Below are positions 16,899-25,793 of a stretch of 64,000 nt of DNA, piece by piece. Made by a program: the position numbers and the translations under genes. A model generated the notes under the pieces. It was not told where the DNA came from and did no database searches. It saw only the letters and a program-made list of their open reading frames with translations. This DNA is from JAXDJH01 sp034663635 (GTDB taxonomy: Bacteria > Actinomycetota > CADDZG01 > WHSQ01). How positions within the stretch are numbered: the stretch's first letter is position 1; each line of letters opens with the position of its first letter. Where the stretch lies: contig JAXDJH010000013.1 of NCBI GenBank assembly GCA_034663635.1, positions 186,001-250,000 on the forward strand, read 5' to 3'.

Positions 16899-17662
16899 AA
16901 CGGATCGGAGCACTGCTGTTCACGTTCGCTCTGGTCGTCGCGGCCTGTTCCTCGCAGCCCACGAATCCGGGGGCAGAAGGCGACGGGTCGCGCCTGGGGG
17001 GATCGAAGTCTTCGGGCAAGGACGGAAAGAAAGACGGCAAGGGCGACAATTCCTCCTCCGGTGCCAACGGGCAAGGCCAAGGCAACGGTTCCGATGGTGA
17101 TGGCTCGCGGGACCCTCTGGCGACCCCCTCACCTCCGCCGGGCGGAGCGTTCGTCTCGCACGGCCCCCCCAGCCCCGTCGATCCCTCTCTCGCACGCAAG
17201 TCGGCGGTCGTCGAGGAGCCTCAACCAGACGGCGAGAAAGAGGGCCTGGCACCGGGTTACTCGGAGGTGATGGTCGCTTCGATCGATGGGCTCGGGGATG
17301 ACGTCCGTTTCACTCTCAAGTTCAACGGCCAGGTGCCGGACAAGATGGAGGACGACAAGACCTACATGGTGATCGGGTGGGCCATGTCGATGGGAGACGA
17401 AGAGAACTACGCATTCAGCGCGCGCGGCTCCCAGGAAGGCTGGGAGACCTTCGCCGCGAAGCGGAACGAAGCTCCGAAGTTCCCCGGCAGCTTCGAGATC
17501 CAGGGCGACTCGATCGTTATCCAGGTCCCCTGGACGTTCCTCGACGGCCCGCGAGCCTTCAACTGGTACGCGAGCTCAAGTTGGTTCAAGAGCCTCGCCG
17601 GGACCACTCACTACCTTTTCGATTCTGTCCCTAACGAGGAGGCGGGGAGCTTCCCGAACTGA
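16895..17662 (+). CDS. Putative secreted lipoprotein
   Basis: 255 aa from a TTG at 16895 that overlaps the previous stop (TTGA). A signal peptide (KRIGALLFTFALVVAAC) ends in a lipobox with the acylated Cys near residue 15. A 70-residue Gly/Ser/Lys/Pro-rich linker follows, then a globular C-terminal domain (from about SEVMVASIDGLGDDVRFTL) with beta-strand character and several Trp. I do not recognise the domain. It presumably sits on the outer face of the membrane with the 50-aa protein as a neighbour. Confidence 0.8.
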   Translation: MKRIGALLFTFALVVAACSSQPTNPGAEGDGSRLGGSKSSGKDGKKDGKGDNSSSGANGQGQGNGSDGDGSRDPLATPSPPPGGAFVSHGPPSPVDPSLARKSAVVEEPQPDGEKEGLAPGYSEVMVASIDGLGDDVRFTLKFNGQVPDKMEDDKTYMVIGWAMSMGDEENYAFSARGSQEGWETFAAKRNEAPKFPGSFEIQGDSIVIQVPWTFLDGPRAFNWYASSSWFKSLAGTTHYLFDSVPNEEAGSFPN

Positions 17663-17704
17663 GGCAAGACCTAACCGAAGCGAGTCACAGTTAGGCTTCT
17701 CAAC

Positions 17705-18166
17705 ATGACCAATCCTCGGGTCGAAGCGATCTACATCGGCCCTGACACCGAGCAGCCGATGCAGCTTGTGGAGCGCGTTAAAGCCGTTTCGGGCCGGGGC
17801 CTGGAAGGCGATCGCTATTTCGCCAAAGAGGGGACCTTCTCCCGAAAGGAAGGGCCCGGTCGCGACGTCACGCTCATCGAGGCCGAGGCCGTCGAGCAAG
17901 CTTCGGCGATATACGAAGTTGACTTCCACTCCTCCGAGACTCGTCGCAACATCGTCACGCGGGATGTCCCTCTCAACCATCTGTTGGACAAAGAGTTCAC
18001 TGTGGGTGGAGTGCGCATGCGTGGAGTCAAGCTCTGCGAGCCCTGTGGCCACCTAGAGCGGGTTACCGCCAAAGGCGTCAAGCAACCTCTGATCCACAGA
18101 GGCGGCCTTCGAGCGGACATCCTGTCCGACGGCGAGATCTCTGTGGGAGACCGCGTCACCTACTAG
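17705..18166 (+). CDS. MOSC domain protein
   Basis: 153 aa, about the size of a bare MOSC domain (related to the C-terminal domain of molybdenum-cofactor sulfurases and to YiiM). GRGLEGDRYF near residue 30 and the conserved cysteine region LCEPCGHLER near residue 110 are typical. Such proteins bind molybdenum cofactor and may carry out Mo-dependent reduction or sulfur transfer. The mobA/fdhD/formate dehydrogenase block 1-8 kb away fits, but it is not in the same operon as far as spacing shows. Confidence 0.9.
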   Translation: MTNPRVEAIYIGPDTEQPMQLVERVKAVSGRGLEGDRYFAKEGTFSRKEGPGRDVTLIEAEAVEQASAIYEVDFHSSETRRNIVTRDVPLNHLLDKEFTVGGVRMRGVKLCEPCGHLERVTAKGVKQPLIHRGGLRADILSDGEISVGDRVTY

Positions 18167-18177
18167 CCTTCCTCCGG

Positions 18178-19179
18178 ATGGCCGAGCCTCTGGAGTCCCC
18201 GTTCACGATCGACAAGCTCCTGGGTCTCGGCGACCCCCGCTACACCGCGTTGGAGGTTTCTGAGAAGGCCGGGCTCGACATCGAGCAGACGCGGCGGCTG
18301 TGGCGAGCGATGGGATTCGTGCTCATTCCCGATGACGAGGTCTTCTTCACGGACGCGGACCTCGCGATCCTCCAGTCGCTCACCCGTTTCATGGACGCCG
18401 GGTATACGGACATCGATCTGGTTCTCGGCGTCACCAGGGTGATGGGTCTAAGCGTCGCCCGTATTGCCGAATCCGAGGCGGAAGCGATCCGAAATCGGCT
18501 CGCAACGTCACCGGAGCTCTTGGACCATGTGATCTCGCGGACGGAAGAACAATTGAACGAAGAGGTCATCCAGCCGCTCGAGGAATTCCTCGTATACGTG
18601 TGGAAACGGCAGCTCGTTAGTGCCCTACAACGGGCCCAGGTCTTCCAACCTCAAGAGTCTGAAGTCACTATGGCCATCGGCTTCGTCGACATCGTTGGGT
18701 TCACGCGTCTAAGCCGAGAGCTGAATGAAAACGACCTGGCTCGCTTGGTGGAGGAATTCGAGTCCTCGGCTCAGGACGCGGCCACCGAGATCGGTACACG
18801 CATCGTTAAGACGATCGGTGACGAGGTCATGTTCGTGGCCGACACGCCTCGCGCTGCTGCCGAAATGGTGCTTCGATTGACGGACGCCTATTCGGACCCA
18901 GATCGCGAACCTCGAGTGAGGGCCGGCGTCGCGTACGGCGAGGTAGCGGCACATCATGGCGACTACTTCGGACCGACGGTCAACCTAGCGAGCCGCGCCG
19001 CGAGCGTTGCATTGCCCGGGACGGCTTTGGTCGCAGAGAGCGTCGGCGAGGCGCTCGCCGACGATGAGACTTATCTGCTCAAGCCGGTGCCGCGTCGGCG
19101 ATTGAAAGGGATTGGCAGCCCGCAGCTCTACGTGTTGCGCCGAAAAACACCCTTGCTTACTGAACGGGAGGAACGATGA
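18178..19179 (+). CDS. Class III adenylate cyclase with N-terminal regulatory domain
   Basis: 333 aa. Residues 1-150 form an all-helical regulatory domain like that of the mycobacterial cyclases Rv1264/Rv2212 (pH- or fatty-acid-sensing in that group). Residues 160-325 form the cyclase homology domain: metal Asp171 (GFVDIVGFT) and Asp215 (KTIGDEVMF), adenine-selecting Lys211, and transition-state residues in NLASRAAS. All catalytic residues appear present, so it should make cAMP as a soluble homodimer. The ATG lies 12 nt after the MOSC stop, suggesting co-transcription. Confidence 0.93.
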   Translation: MAEPLESPFTIDKLLGLGDPRYTALEVSEKAGLDIEQTRRLWRAMGFVLIPDDEVFFTDADLAILQSLTRFMDAGYTDIDLVLGVTRVMGLSVARIAESEAEAIRNRLATSPELLDHVISRTEEQLNEEVIQPLEEFLVYVWKRQLVSALQRAQVFQPQESEVTMAIGFVDIVGFTRLSRELNENDLARLVEEFESSAQDAATEIGTRIVKTIGDEVMFVADTPRAAAEMVLRLTDAYSDPDREPRVRAGVAYGEVAAHHGDYFGPTVNLASRAASVALPGTALVAESVGEALADDETYLLKPVPRRRLKGIGSPQLYVLRRKTPLLTEREER

Positions 19180-19433
19180 GCGATTGGTTAGACGACTTTG
19201 CCGCGGAATTGGACAACAAGGTCTCCGAAGAAACCGGCGTGGCTACGAAGAACCGAAACCTGTTGCTCGAATTCGCTCGGGATGTCGCTCATGCGACGGA
19301 GCGCAAGAACGCTCCCCTCGCCACCTACATCGTTGGACGTTATGCCGCTCTCAGCCCGAAGCCGGACGACGCCGCACTGGTGGAAGCGCTAGAGATCGCG
19401 CGCTCGATGCTTCCGAAGGTCGAGGAGCCCTAG
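19176..19433 (+). CDS. DUF6457-type small protein
   Basis: 85 aa, helix-rich (MSDWLDDFAAELDN...). The ATG overlaps the cyclase stop (ATGA). Small proteins of this type are often found beside mobA in actinobacteria, and here its last 45 nt overlap the 3' end of mobA on the other strand. That points to a link with molybdenum-enzyme maturation, not proven. The DUF number is from memory. Confidence 0.75.
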   Translation: MSDWLDDFAAELDNKVSEETGVATKNRNLLLEFARDVAHATERKNAPLATYIVGRYAALSPKPDDAALVEALEIARSMLPKVEEP

Positions 19434-19973
19434 GTCCTCCGGACGGTTCACGTTCGCGCCGAATCGATCGTGCTTTCGGCCATCGATCATCAGCACACTC
19501 ATCTCCTCGACGGCACCTCGCAAGCTCAGCCGCCCGGATCCGAGTTTGCGCTCGAGATGTCCCAGCGAGGATCGGGCGTAGAGCGCATGCAATGGTTGAG
19601 TTCCGTCCTCGTTGAACGGGACGACCGCGTCTTGGCCATCCCAAACCTCGACCAGCTCGTCGAATAAGCCGGTGGAGATAAACGGCATGTCGGCAGCCAC
19701 GACGGCGAGGAGCTCGTGTGGCGACCATCTGAGGCTCGCGATCAGGCCGCCTAGAGGGCCGGAGTCGGGGGCCGCGTCATCGATCTGTGGCCATCCGAGG
19801 TTCGGGAGCTCCCGCGGGCCACGGGCCAGAACGACGGGATCGGCGACGGCCCCGAGGGTCCGGGCGGCTCGAACGAACATCGGCTCGCCTTCGAGCTCCA
19901 TCAGCGCTTTGTCGGCGCCCATCCTCTCGCTCGTGCCTCCGCACAGGACTGCGCCGGCTAGTTGGACTGGCAT
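19389..19973 (-). CDS. mobA: Molybdenum cofactor guanylyltransferase MobA
   Basis: Transfers GMP to molybdopterin to give the bis-MGD-type cofactor that formate dehydrogenase needs. 194 aa from the ATG at 19973 (AAGG upstream; a GTG at 19982 is an alternative). The N-terminal GTP-binding motif AVLCGGTSERMGADKAL, plus GPLGGL and ADMPF, are diagnostic. It is divergent from fdhD with about 18 nt between starts, so the two must share a promoter region. The 3' end overlaps the DUF6457 gene. Confidence 0.94.
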   Translation of the reverse strand: MPVQLAGAVLCGGTSERMGADKALMELEGEPMFVRAARTLGAVADPVVLARGPRELPNLGWPQIDDAAPDSGPLGGLIASLRWSPHELLAVVAADMPFISTGLFDELVEVWDGQDAVVPFNEDGTQPLHALYARSSLGHLERKLGSGRLSLRGAVEEMSVLMIDGRKHDRFGANVNRPEDLGLLDLRKHRARDL

Positions 19974-19991
19974 GCTAGGCACCTTACGGAC

Positions 19992-20981
19992 ATGAAGCCG
20001 AGACCGTCGAGCGACACGCGCACGGAAGTGGTCCGAGTGGAGGGGGATTCCTCTTCCACTCGTTCAGACCGCGTCGCGACCGAGGAACCTCTCGAGATCA
20101 GGCTACGCGCCGGTGGCAAGGTTGCGCAGCTCGCGGTCACGATGAGAACCCCGGGATCCGACTTCGAGCTCGCCGCGGGTTTCCTTCATTCGGAAGGAGT
20201 CGTCTGCAGCGCGGACGAGATAGGAGCGATCAGATACTGCGACGATGAGGCCGTCGACGCGGAGCAGATGTACAACATCGTCACGGTCGATCTGAACTCC
20301 GGCCGCCTCCCAGATGTCGCGTCGCTCGAGCGACACTTCTTCACTTCCAGCGCATGTGGCGTGTGCGGCAAGGCGTCTATCGACGCGCTGGAGCCGCGCG
20401 TCGATGTCATCCCGAGCCAAGGACCGATCATCGTTCGAGAGTTGGTCGAGTCGCTGCCCGACAAGCTCCGGGCTAAACAGGGTCTCTTCGAGAAGACCGG
20501 AGGGCTACACGCCGCTGGGTTGTTCGACGCGAACGGAGCGGCTATGGGCATCCGAGAAGATGTGGGGCGTCACAACGCGGTGGACAAGCTGATCGGCTGG
20601 GCCTTGTTGCAAGGGCGCGTGCCCCTCTCGGACACGATCCTCATGGTGAGCGGTCGCACGAGTTTCGAGATCGTTCAGAAAGCGGCGGTGGCCGGGATCC
20701 CTATCGTCTGCGCGGTGTCGGCCCCCAGCAGCCTCGCCATCGAGACTGCCGAGAGGTTCGGGATGACGTTGATCGGATTCGTACGCGATGGCAGGTTCAA
20801 CATCTATGCGGGGGCCGAGCGCGTCGCCTTAGGGGCCGCTTCGTCAGACGACCTCGCGAGCGCCGAGGCCGGCTCGCTGATGGTCGAAGGTCGCCCTGGG
20901 GTCGCGAGCGGAAGCCTTACCGGCGTGGAAGACCGAGAACCGCAACGCGATCGCGCCGGCGCTGCCGACTACGCCGGATAG
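19992..20981 (+). CDS. fdhD: Formate dehydrogenase accessory sulfurtransferase FdhD
   Basis: Delivers sulfur from a cysteine desulfurase to the Mo-bisMGD of formate dehydrogenase. 329 aa from the ATG at 19992. The sulfur-carrying cysteines are in ACGVCGK. GIREDVGRHNAVDK and SGRTSFEIVQKA are family signatures. The conserved protein normally ends near NIYAGAERV; here about 50 extra residues follow, rich in Gly/Ala/Arg and coded across the 3' end of the opposite-strand nrfD-like gene (138-nt overlap). The extension may be unstructured. Confidence 0.95.
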   Translation: MKPRPSSDTRTEVVRVEGDSSSTRSDRVATEEPLEIRLRAGGKVAQLAVTMRTPGSDFELAAGFLHSEGVVCSADEIGAIRYCDDEAVDAEQMYNIVTVDLNSGRLPDVASLERHFFTSSACGVCGKASIDALEPRVDVIPSQGPIIVRELVESLPDKLRAKQGLFEKTGGLHAAGLFDANGAAMGIREDVGRHNAVDKLIGWALLQGRVPLSDTILMVSGRTSFEIVQKAAVAGIPIVCAVSAPSSLAIETAERFGMTLIGFVRDGRFNIYAGAERVALGAASSDDLASAEAGSLMVEGRPGVASGSLTGVEDREPQRDRAGAADYAG

Positions 20982-21737
20982 CTTCCGGCGTTTCGACGAC
21001 TGCGGAACCAGTGAGAGCAGGAGGCTCAGCCCGGTAAGGACTTTCGCCGTTTTCCACAGACTGCCGCCCAACCCTTCCTTCAAGGGGCGACCCACGCTCT
21101 CGACGCGATGGGCCTCTCGCTCCATGGCGGTCATCGCGGCCAGCTCGACCGCCTGACCGGCGAGCCCGAACCTCCAGACGACGCGCCGCTCGCGCTCGTT
21201 CAGATCGGTGAGGTCGAGAAGCGACGCGGCGGCCGACACGCCCGACGAAGCGAAGACGACGGGCAAGGTCGACCGGGCGCTCTGCCACAAGGGCACCGCT
21301 GTATCGGAGAGAAGCACGCCGGTGTATCCGGTCAGGGGAGCGCCGGCGACTCCCGCGACGAGGCCGGCTACCTCACCGATCCCGTGTCCGTCGAACACAA
21401 CCGCCGTGCCCGCGAGTCCGTTGAAAGTCGCGAGCAGCCACGACCCCATGCTCATCGCGGAGGTCGGACGGAAAACGCGCAACATGTTCAGGAACCGCTC
21501 GGGTCGGCCGAGATCGAGTACCAGAAGCCCGGCCCCCGTCAGGGACCCCGCGAATGCGATCCTGCGGCACTTTCGAACGAGGCCCCGCAGGTTGGACTTG
21601 CGCTGTGCGGCGCTCCCGAGCGCGGCGGCCGCTCCGGCGGCGCCTCCGAGATAAAAGTAGGCGGGCACCGCCCAGATCCACACCGGCTCCTTGATGACCG
21701 GCAGGTCGTAATAGGTGGTGCCCTCGGCCCGGCTCAC
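20844..21737 (-). CDS. NrfD/PsrC-like membrane subunit of formate dehydrogenase
   Basis: 297 aa from a GTG (21737-21735) that overlaps the fdhB stop (GTGA). About eight hydrophobic helices (for example WIWAVPAYFYLGGAAGAAAAL) and the ending RFSVFHAGKASARDP match the polysulfide-reductase NrfD family, which anchors Fe-S subunits and exchanges electrons with quinone without haem. It replaces the cytochrome b FdnI-type subunit. The gene is the last of the fdhA-fdhB-nrfD operon. Its last 138 nt overlap fdhD on the other strand. Confidence 0.9.
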   Translation of the reverse strand: MSRAEGTTYYDLPVIKEPVWIWAVPAYFYLGGAAGAAAALGSAAQRKSNLRGLVRKCRRIAFAGSLTGAGLLVLDLGRPERFLNMLRVFRPTSAMSMGSWLLATFNGLAGTAVVFDGHGIGEVAGLVAGVAGAPLTGYTGVLLSDTAVPLWQSARSTLPVVFASSGVSAAASLLDLTDLNERERRVVWRFGLAGQAVELAAMTAMEREAHRVESVGRPLKEGLGGSLWKTAKVLTGLSLLLSLVPQSSKRRKLSGVVGSAGAIALRFSVFHAGKASARDPRATFDHQRAGLGAREVV

Positions 21738-22519
21738 CGTCTGTCCGCCGCCACCGACGCGATAGCGGCAACGAGTAGCCCCGCGGCCGCCAAACCCATG
21801 GTCCGCCACGACCGGCCGACCTTCTTCGTCGAGGACACAGGGTCCGGGGGGAGGTTGTAGACCTCCGGCTCGTCTACGAGCAGGAAGAACGCATTTAGGC
21901 CGCCGGTGCCCGGGGTGCTTTCGGCATCCACGCCGTAGAGATAGGCGTCGTGGAGGCCGCGCGCGTGAAGGTCTTCGACGCGAGCTCGCGCGTGCTCCTT
22001 CAACTCGTCGAGATCCCCGAACTGGATGGACTCGGTCGGACACGCTTGCGCGCAAGCTGGCGTGAACCCGTCCTTCTGCCGGTCGTAGCAGAACGTGCAC
22101 TTCCAGGCGCGGCCATCGTCCTCGCGTCTGTCGACGACACCGAATGGACATGCCGCCACGCACATCCCACAGCCATTGCAGATGTCGGGCTGGATGAATA
22201 CCGAGTCGAACTCGGTACGAACGATCGAGCCCGTCGGACAAACCTCGAGGCAGGCCGCGCTCTCGCAGTGCTTGCAGACGTCCGACATCATGAGCCACGA
22301 GAAGTCGCCGACACCGGTCGTGTTCGTTGAGATCGCCGCAGGTCGTTCGATGAACGAGACGTGCCGCCACGTCGATGCCCCGAGCGAGAGCGTGTTGTCG
22401 TAGCTCATCCCGCTAAAGACGAACCCGTCGTCGGGGAGTCCGTTCCACTCCTTGCACGCGACCTCACATGCTTTGCATCCGATGCAGACTGTCGTGTCGG
22501 TGAAGAATCCGGTCGTCAC
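21734..22519 (-). CDS. Formate dehydrogenase iron-sulfur (beta) subunit
   Basis: 261 aa, with four 4Fe-4S cluster motifs: CIGCKACEVAC, CKHCESAACLEVCPTG, CNGCGMCVAACPFG and CTFCYDR...CAQACP. A hydrophobic helix close to the C-terminus (GLAAAGLLVAAIASVAA) anchors it in the membrane, as in FdnH/HybA-type subunits. It wires the catalytic subunit to the NrfD-like protein. The GTG start overlaps the fdhA stop (GTGA). Confidence 0.93.
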   Translation of the reverse strand: MTTGFFTDTTVCIGCKACEVACKEWNGLPDDGFVFSGMSYDNTLSLGASTWRHVSFIERPAAISTNTTGVGDFSWLMMSDVCKHCESAACLEVCPTGSIVRTEFDSVFIQPDICNGCGMCVAACPFGVVDRREDDGRAWKCTFCYDRQKDGFTPACAQACPTESIQFGDLDELKEHARARVEDLHARGLHDAYLYGVDAESTPGTGGLNAFFLLVDEPEVYNLPPDPVSSTKKVGRSWRTMGLAAAGLLVAAIASVAADRR

Positions 22520-25500
22520 GACTTGTCTCCCTCATGCCCTTCTCCACCAACGAGTCCATGACTTCCACCCGTCCGGTGGCCGACGACGGGCAAGTCACGG
22601 GCGGGATGGTCAACGTCCAAGATGGGTTCGTCTGGGGCGAGGCCTTTGTAGCGCGACTTGTTGCGTCCCGGCTCGATGTTTCCCGTAAGAGCTTTGGATT
22701 CCTGGATAGAGACGTTCGGATCCGCGACGAATGAGATGAGGTCGTTGGCAGAGTCCCCCTTGATCAAGCCGACGGTCCCCCAGTGATACGGCAGGCCTAT
22801 CTGGTGCACGGTCCGTCCCCGGATCTTGAGAGAGGGCATGCGTTCGGTAACGAGGACGCGGGACTCGATCTGCGCTCTGGCGGTAGTGACCGTCGCCCAT
22901 TCACCATTGCGAAGGCCCTTCTCAGCCGCAAGTTCTGGCGAAACCTCGCAGAACATCTCCGGCATCAGCTCCGATAGCCACGAGAGCCAACGCGACATCG
23001 GACCCGCGGTGTGATGTTCCGTCACCCTGTAGGTGGTCAGAACGTAGGGGTAGCGCGGATCGTCGAACGCGCGGTGATACGGGTTATCCCGGCGCCGCCA
23101 TTCCATGCGGGCCGGGTTGCACTGTTGGCCGTAGAGAGCGTTCGGAACCACGGACTCGTGAGGCTCGTAATGGGTCGGTAGAGGTCCGTCCAGCAGCCCG
23201 GTTGGAGCGAACAGCCAGCCCCGACCGTCCACTTGCATGATGAACGCGTCGCGGCCCCCGATAGTCGCGAGGCCCTCTGCGTCTGCGGCCGGTTCGTAAT
23301 CCGGGGGGCGATCGGCGATGAAATCGGGCACGTCCTCCCCCGTCCATCTCTTCTCGGTTTCATCCCACCAGACGTAACGCTTTCGATCCGACCACGGCCG
23401 GCCTTCCGGATCCGCCGAAGCGCGGTTGTAGAGGATCCGCCGGTTCGCCGGCCAGGCCCAACCCCACTCCGGGGCGACCCAAGTCTGCTCGTCACCCGGT
23501 CTACGCCGAGCGGTTTGGTTCACTCCCCCTGCAAAGGAGCCGGTATAGATCCACACACCCGCCGCAGTCGAACCATCATCTTTCAACTCGGTGAAGCTCG
23601 ACAACGGGGTTCGGTCGTCGACCGACCAGCCATTGATCTCGCCAAGCACCGCGTTTGCGTCTGGCTCGCCGTGAGGTCCCTTGGTCGGGTAGTCCCAAGT
23701 TAGGTCCTTGATGGGCCGGTCGCGCTTGCGCCGCGACGACCTATAGAGGTCCTTCATCCGTAGACCCAGGTGGTACATGAAGTGGAGCTCGCTTCTACAG
23801 TCGCCCGGCGGCTCGATGGCGGCCTCGTGCCACTGGAGCAGCCTCTGGGTGTTGGTGAACGTCCCGTCTTTCTCTGTATGAGCCGCACAGGGAAAGAAGA
23901 AGACCTCGGTCTTGATGTCCTCTGGGCGTATCTCCGAGCCCGTTATCTCGGGCGACGCCCGCCAGAACTCCGCGGTCTCGGTTGGAGCGAAGTCACGCAC
24001 AACCAGCCAATCAAGTTCGCGCAACCCTTTGCGCTGCAGCGAGCCGTGCATCGAGCCCACCACAGGGTTCTCCCCCATGACGAAGTAACCGGAGACCGAT
24101 CCATCGGCCATGTCGGCAACGGTCGTCTGATGTGAATGATCTCCGGTCAGCCTCGGCAGATGATCGAAGCAGAAACCGTTCTCGGGCGTGGCCGCGTCCC
24201 CGAACCACGCCTTGAGCATCGAAACGATGTACTTGGGAAACTCCGTCCACCATCCGGCCTCGGCTTTGTTCGCGTCGATGTAGCTCTCGAGATCGACGTC
24301 CTGGTCGGCCTTGGGCATCGGCAGGTAGCCCGGCAGGATGTTGTAGAGGGTTGGAACGTCGGTCGAACCCTGGATCGAAGCGTGACCGCGAAGCGCCAGG
24401 ATGCCGCCGCCCGGCCGCCCGATGTTGCCGAGCAGGAGCTGAAGGATCGACGCGGTCCGGATGTATTGAACGCCGACCGTGTGTTGCGTCCAACCGACCG
24501 CGTAGCAGAAGGCCGCCGTTCGGTCCCGGCCCGAATTCGACGACAGCATCTCGGCCGCGGCGAGGAACAGATCCTGGGGGATGCCGCAGATCTCTTCGAT
24601 CATTTCGGGCGTGTAGCGTGAGAAGTGCCGACGAACGATCTGGAACACGCATCGAGGGTCTTGCAGCGTGTCATCTCGCGGAGCATCCGGCCTCGGCTCG
24701 CCGTTCGCGTAGGCCCACGACTCTTTCTTGTAGCTCCCGCTGTCGGAGTCCCAGCCCGAGAACAGCCCATCCAGATCTTCTGTATCGACGAAGTCATCCG
24801 ACACGAGGACCGCGGCGTTCGTGTAGCTCGTGACGTATTCCTTGAAGTACCTGTCGTTCTCGATCACGTAGCGGACGAGGCCGCCGAGGAACGCGATGTC
24901 CGTGCCCACCCGGATCGGGATGTGCAGGTCCGCCATAGCGCTCGTGCGCGTGAATCGAGGATCGACGTGGATCACCTTCGCGCCGCGCTTCTTCGCCTCC
25001 ATCACCCACTGGAACCCGACTGGATGACACTCGGCCATGTTCGAACCTTCGATCACGATGCAATCGGAGTTCTGAAGGTCCTGTTGGAAGGTGGTCGCGC
25101 CTCCCCTACCCAGCGAGATCCCCAGACCGGGGACCGTGGAGGAGTGTCATATGCGGGCCTGGTTCTCGATCTGCACCGCACCTAGGGCCGTGAACAGCTT
25201 CTTGATCAGATAGTTCTCTTCGTTGTCGAGCGTCGCCCCGCCGAGATGAGCGAAGCCGAGCGTCCTGCGAAGCGGAGCACCGTCTTCCTTCCGCGTGTCC
25301 TCCCACGTGGCGTCCCGCGTCTTGCGGACCCGCTCCGCCACCATGTCCATCGCGGTTTCGAGCGGGATCGCCTCCCATCTGGTTGAGTGCGGCGCCCTGT
25401 AGAGCACCTCGTGGACGCGGTGAGCGCCGGTGACGAGCTGGAACGTCGCGGCCCCCTTGGGACATAACCGGCCCCGCGAGATCGGCGAATCGGGATCGCC

Positions 25501-25722
25501 CTCGATGTCGGTGATCTTGTCGTCTTTGACGTAGACGAGCTGCCCGCACCCAACCGCGCAGTAGGGACAGACCGATTTGGCGACCTTGTCCGCAGACGAG
25601 ATGCGCGCGCCCAGTGATTCCGTTCGAGGAGAGAAGGCGGTTGATCCGAGAGCGTTGACATCGCGGTCGCGGATCTGCCGCAAGAACGGCCACCGCGACA
25701 TGAGCGAGCCGGACTCCGCCAC
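22516..25722 (-). CDS. fdhA: Selenocysteine-containing formate dehydrogenase alpha subunit
   Basis: Oxidises formate to CO2 at a Mo(W)-bisMGD centre. Read through an in-frame TGA (25149-25147) the frame is 1,068 aa. N-terminal 4Fe-4S motif CPYCAVGC is followed by GRLCPKGA; then ENQARI-Sec192-HSSTVPGL, exactly the active-site context of FdnG-type enzymes; then VIEGSNMAECHPVGF and, at the C-terminus, the molybdopterin dinucleotide-binding domain. A SECIS-like hairpin follows the TGA. The start is a GTG with AAGGAG upstream. No twin-arginine signal is visible, so the catalytic side may face the cytoplasm. Without Sec insertion the product would stop at 191 aa and be inactive. Confidence 0.92.
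25119..25149 (-). promoter_or_regulatory. UGA selenocysteine codon with bacterial SECIS-like hairpin
   Basis: The TGA at 25149-25147 is followed after 13 nt by the stem TCCCC/GGGGA (25133-25129 and 25123-25119) closing a GGTCT loop. The GGUCU loop and the 18-nt distance from UGA match the E. coli fdhF/fdnG SECIS bound by SelB. Confidence 0.88.
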
Positions 25723-25793
25723 CGCGCTCCTTAAGAGGATGAGCTGGACTCGGGCACCCTACCGCCGCCCCAAGAACTAAGAAGCGTTTGTCG

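Noticed and set aside
21738..22370. Upstream extension of the nrfD-like frame
   Set aside because: These codons are the Fe-S subunit gene in another frame. The GTG at 21737, overlapping the Fe-S subunit stop, is the natural start.
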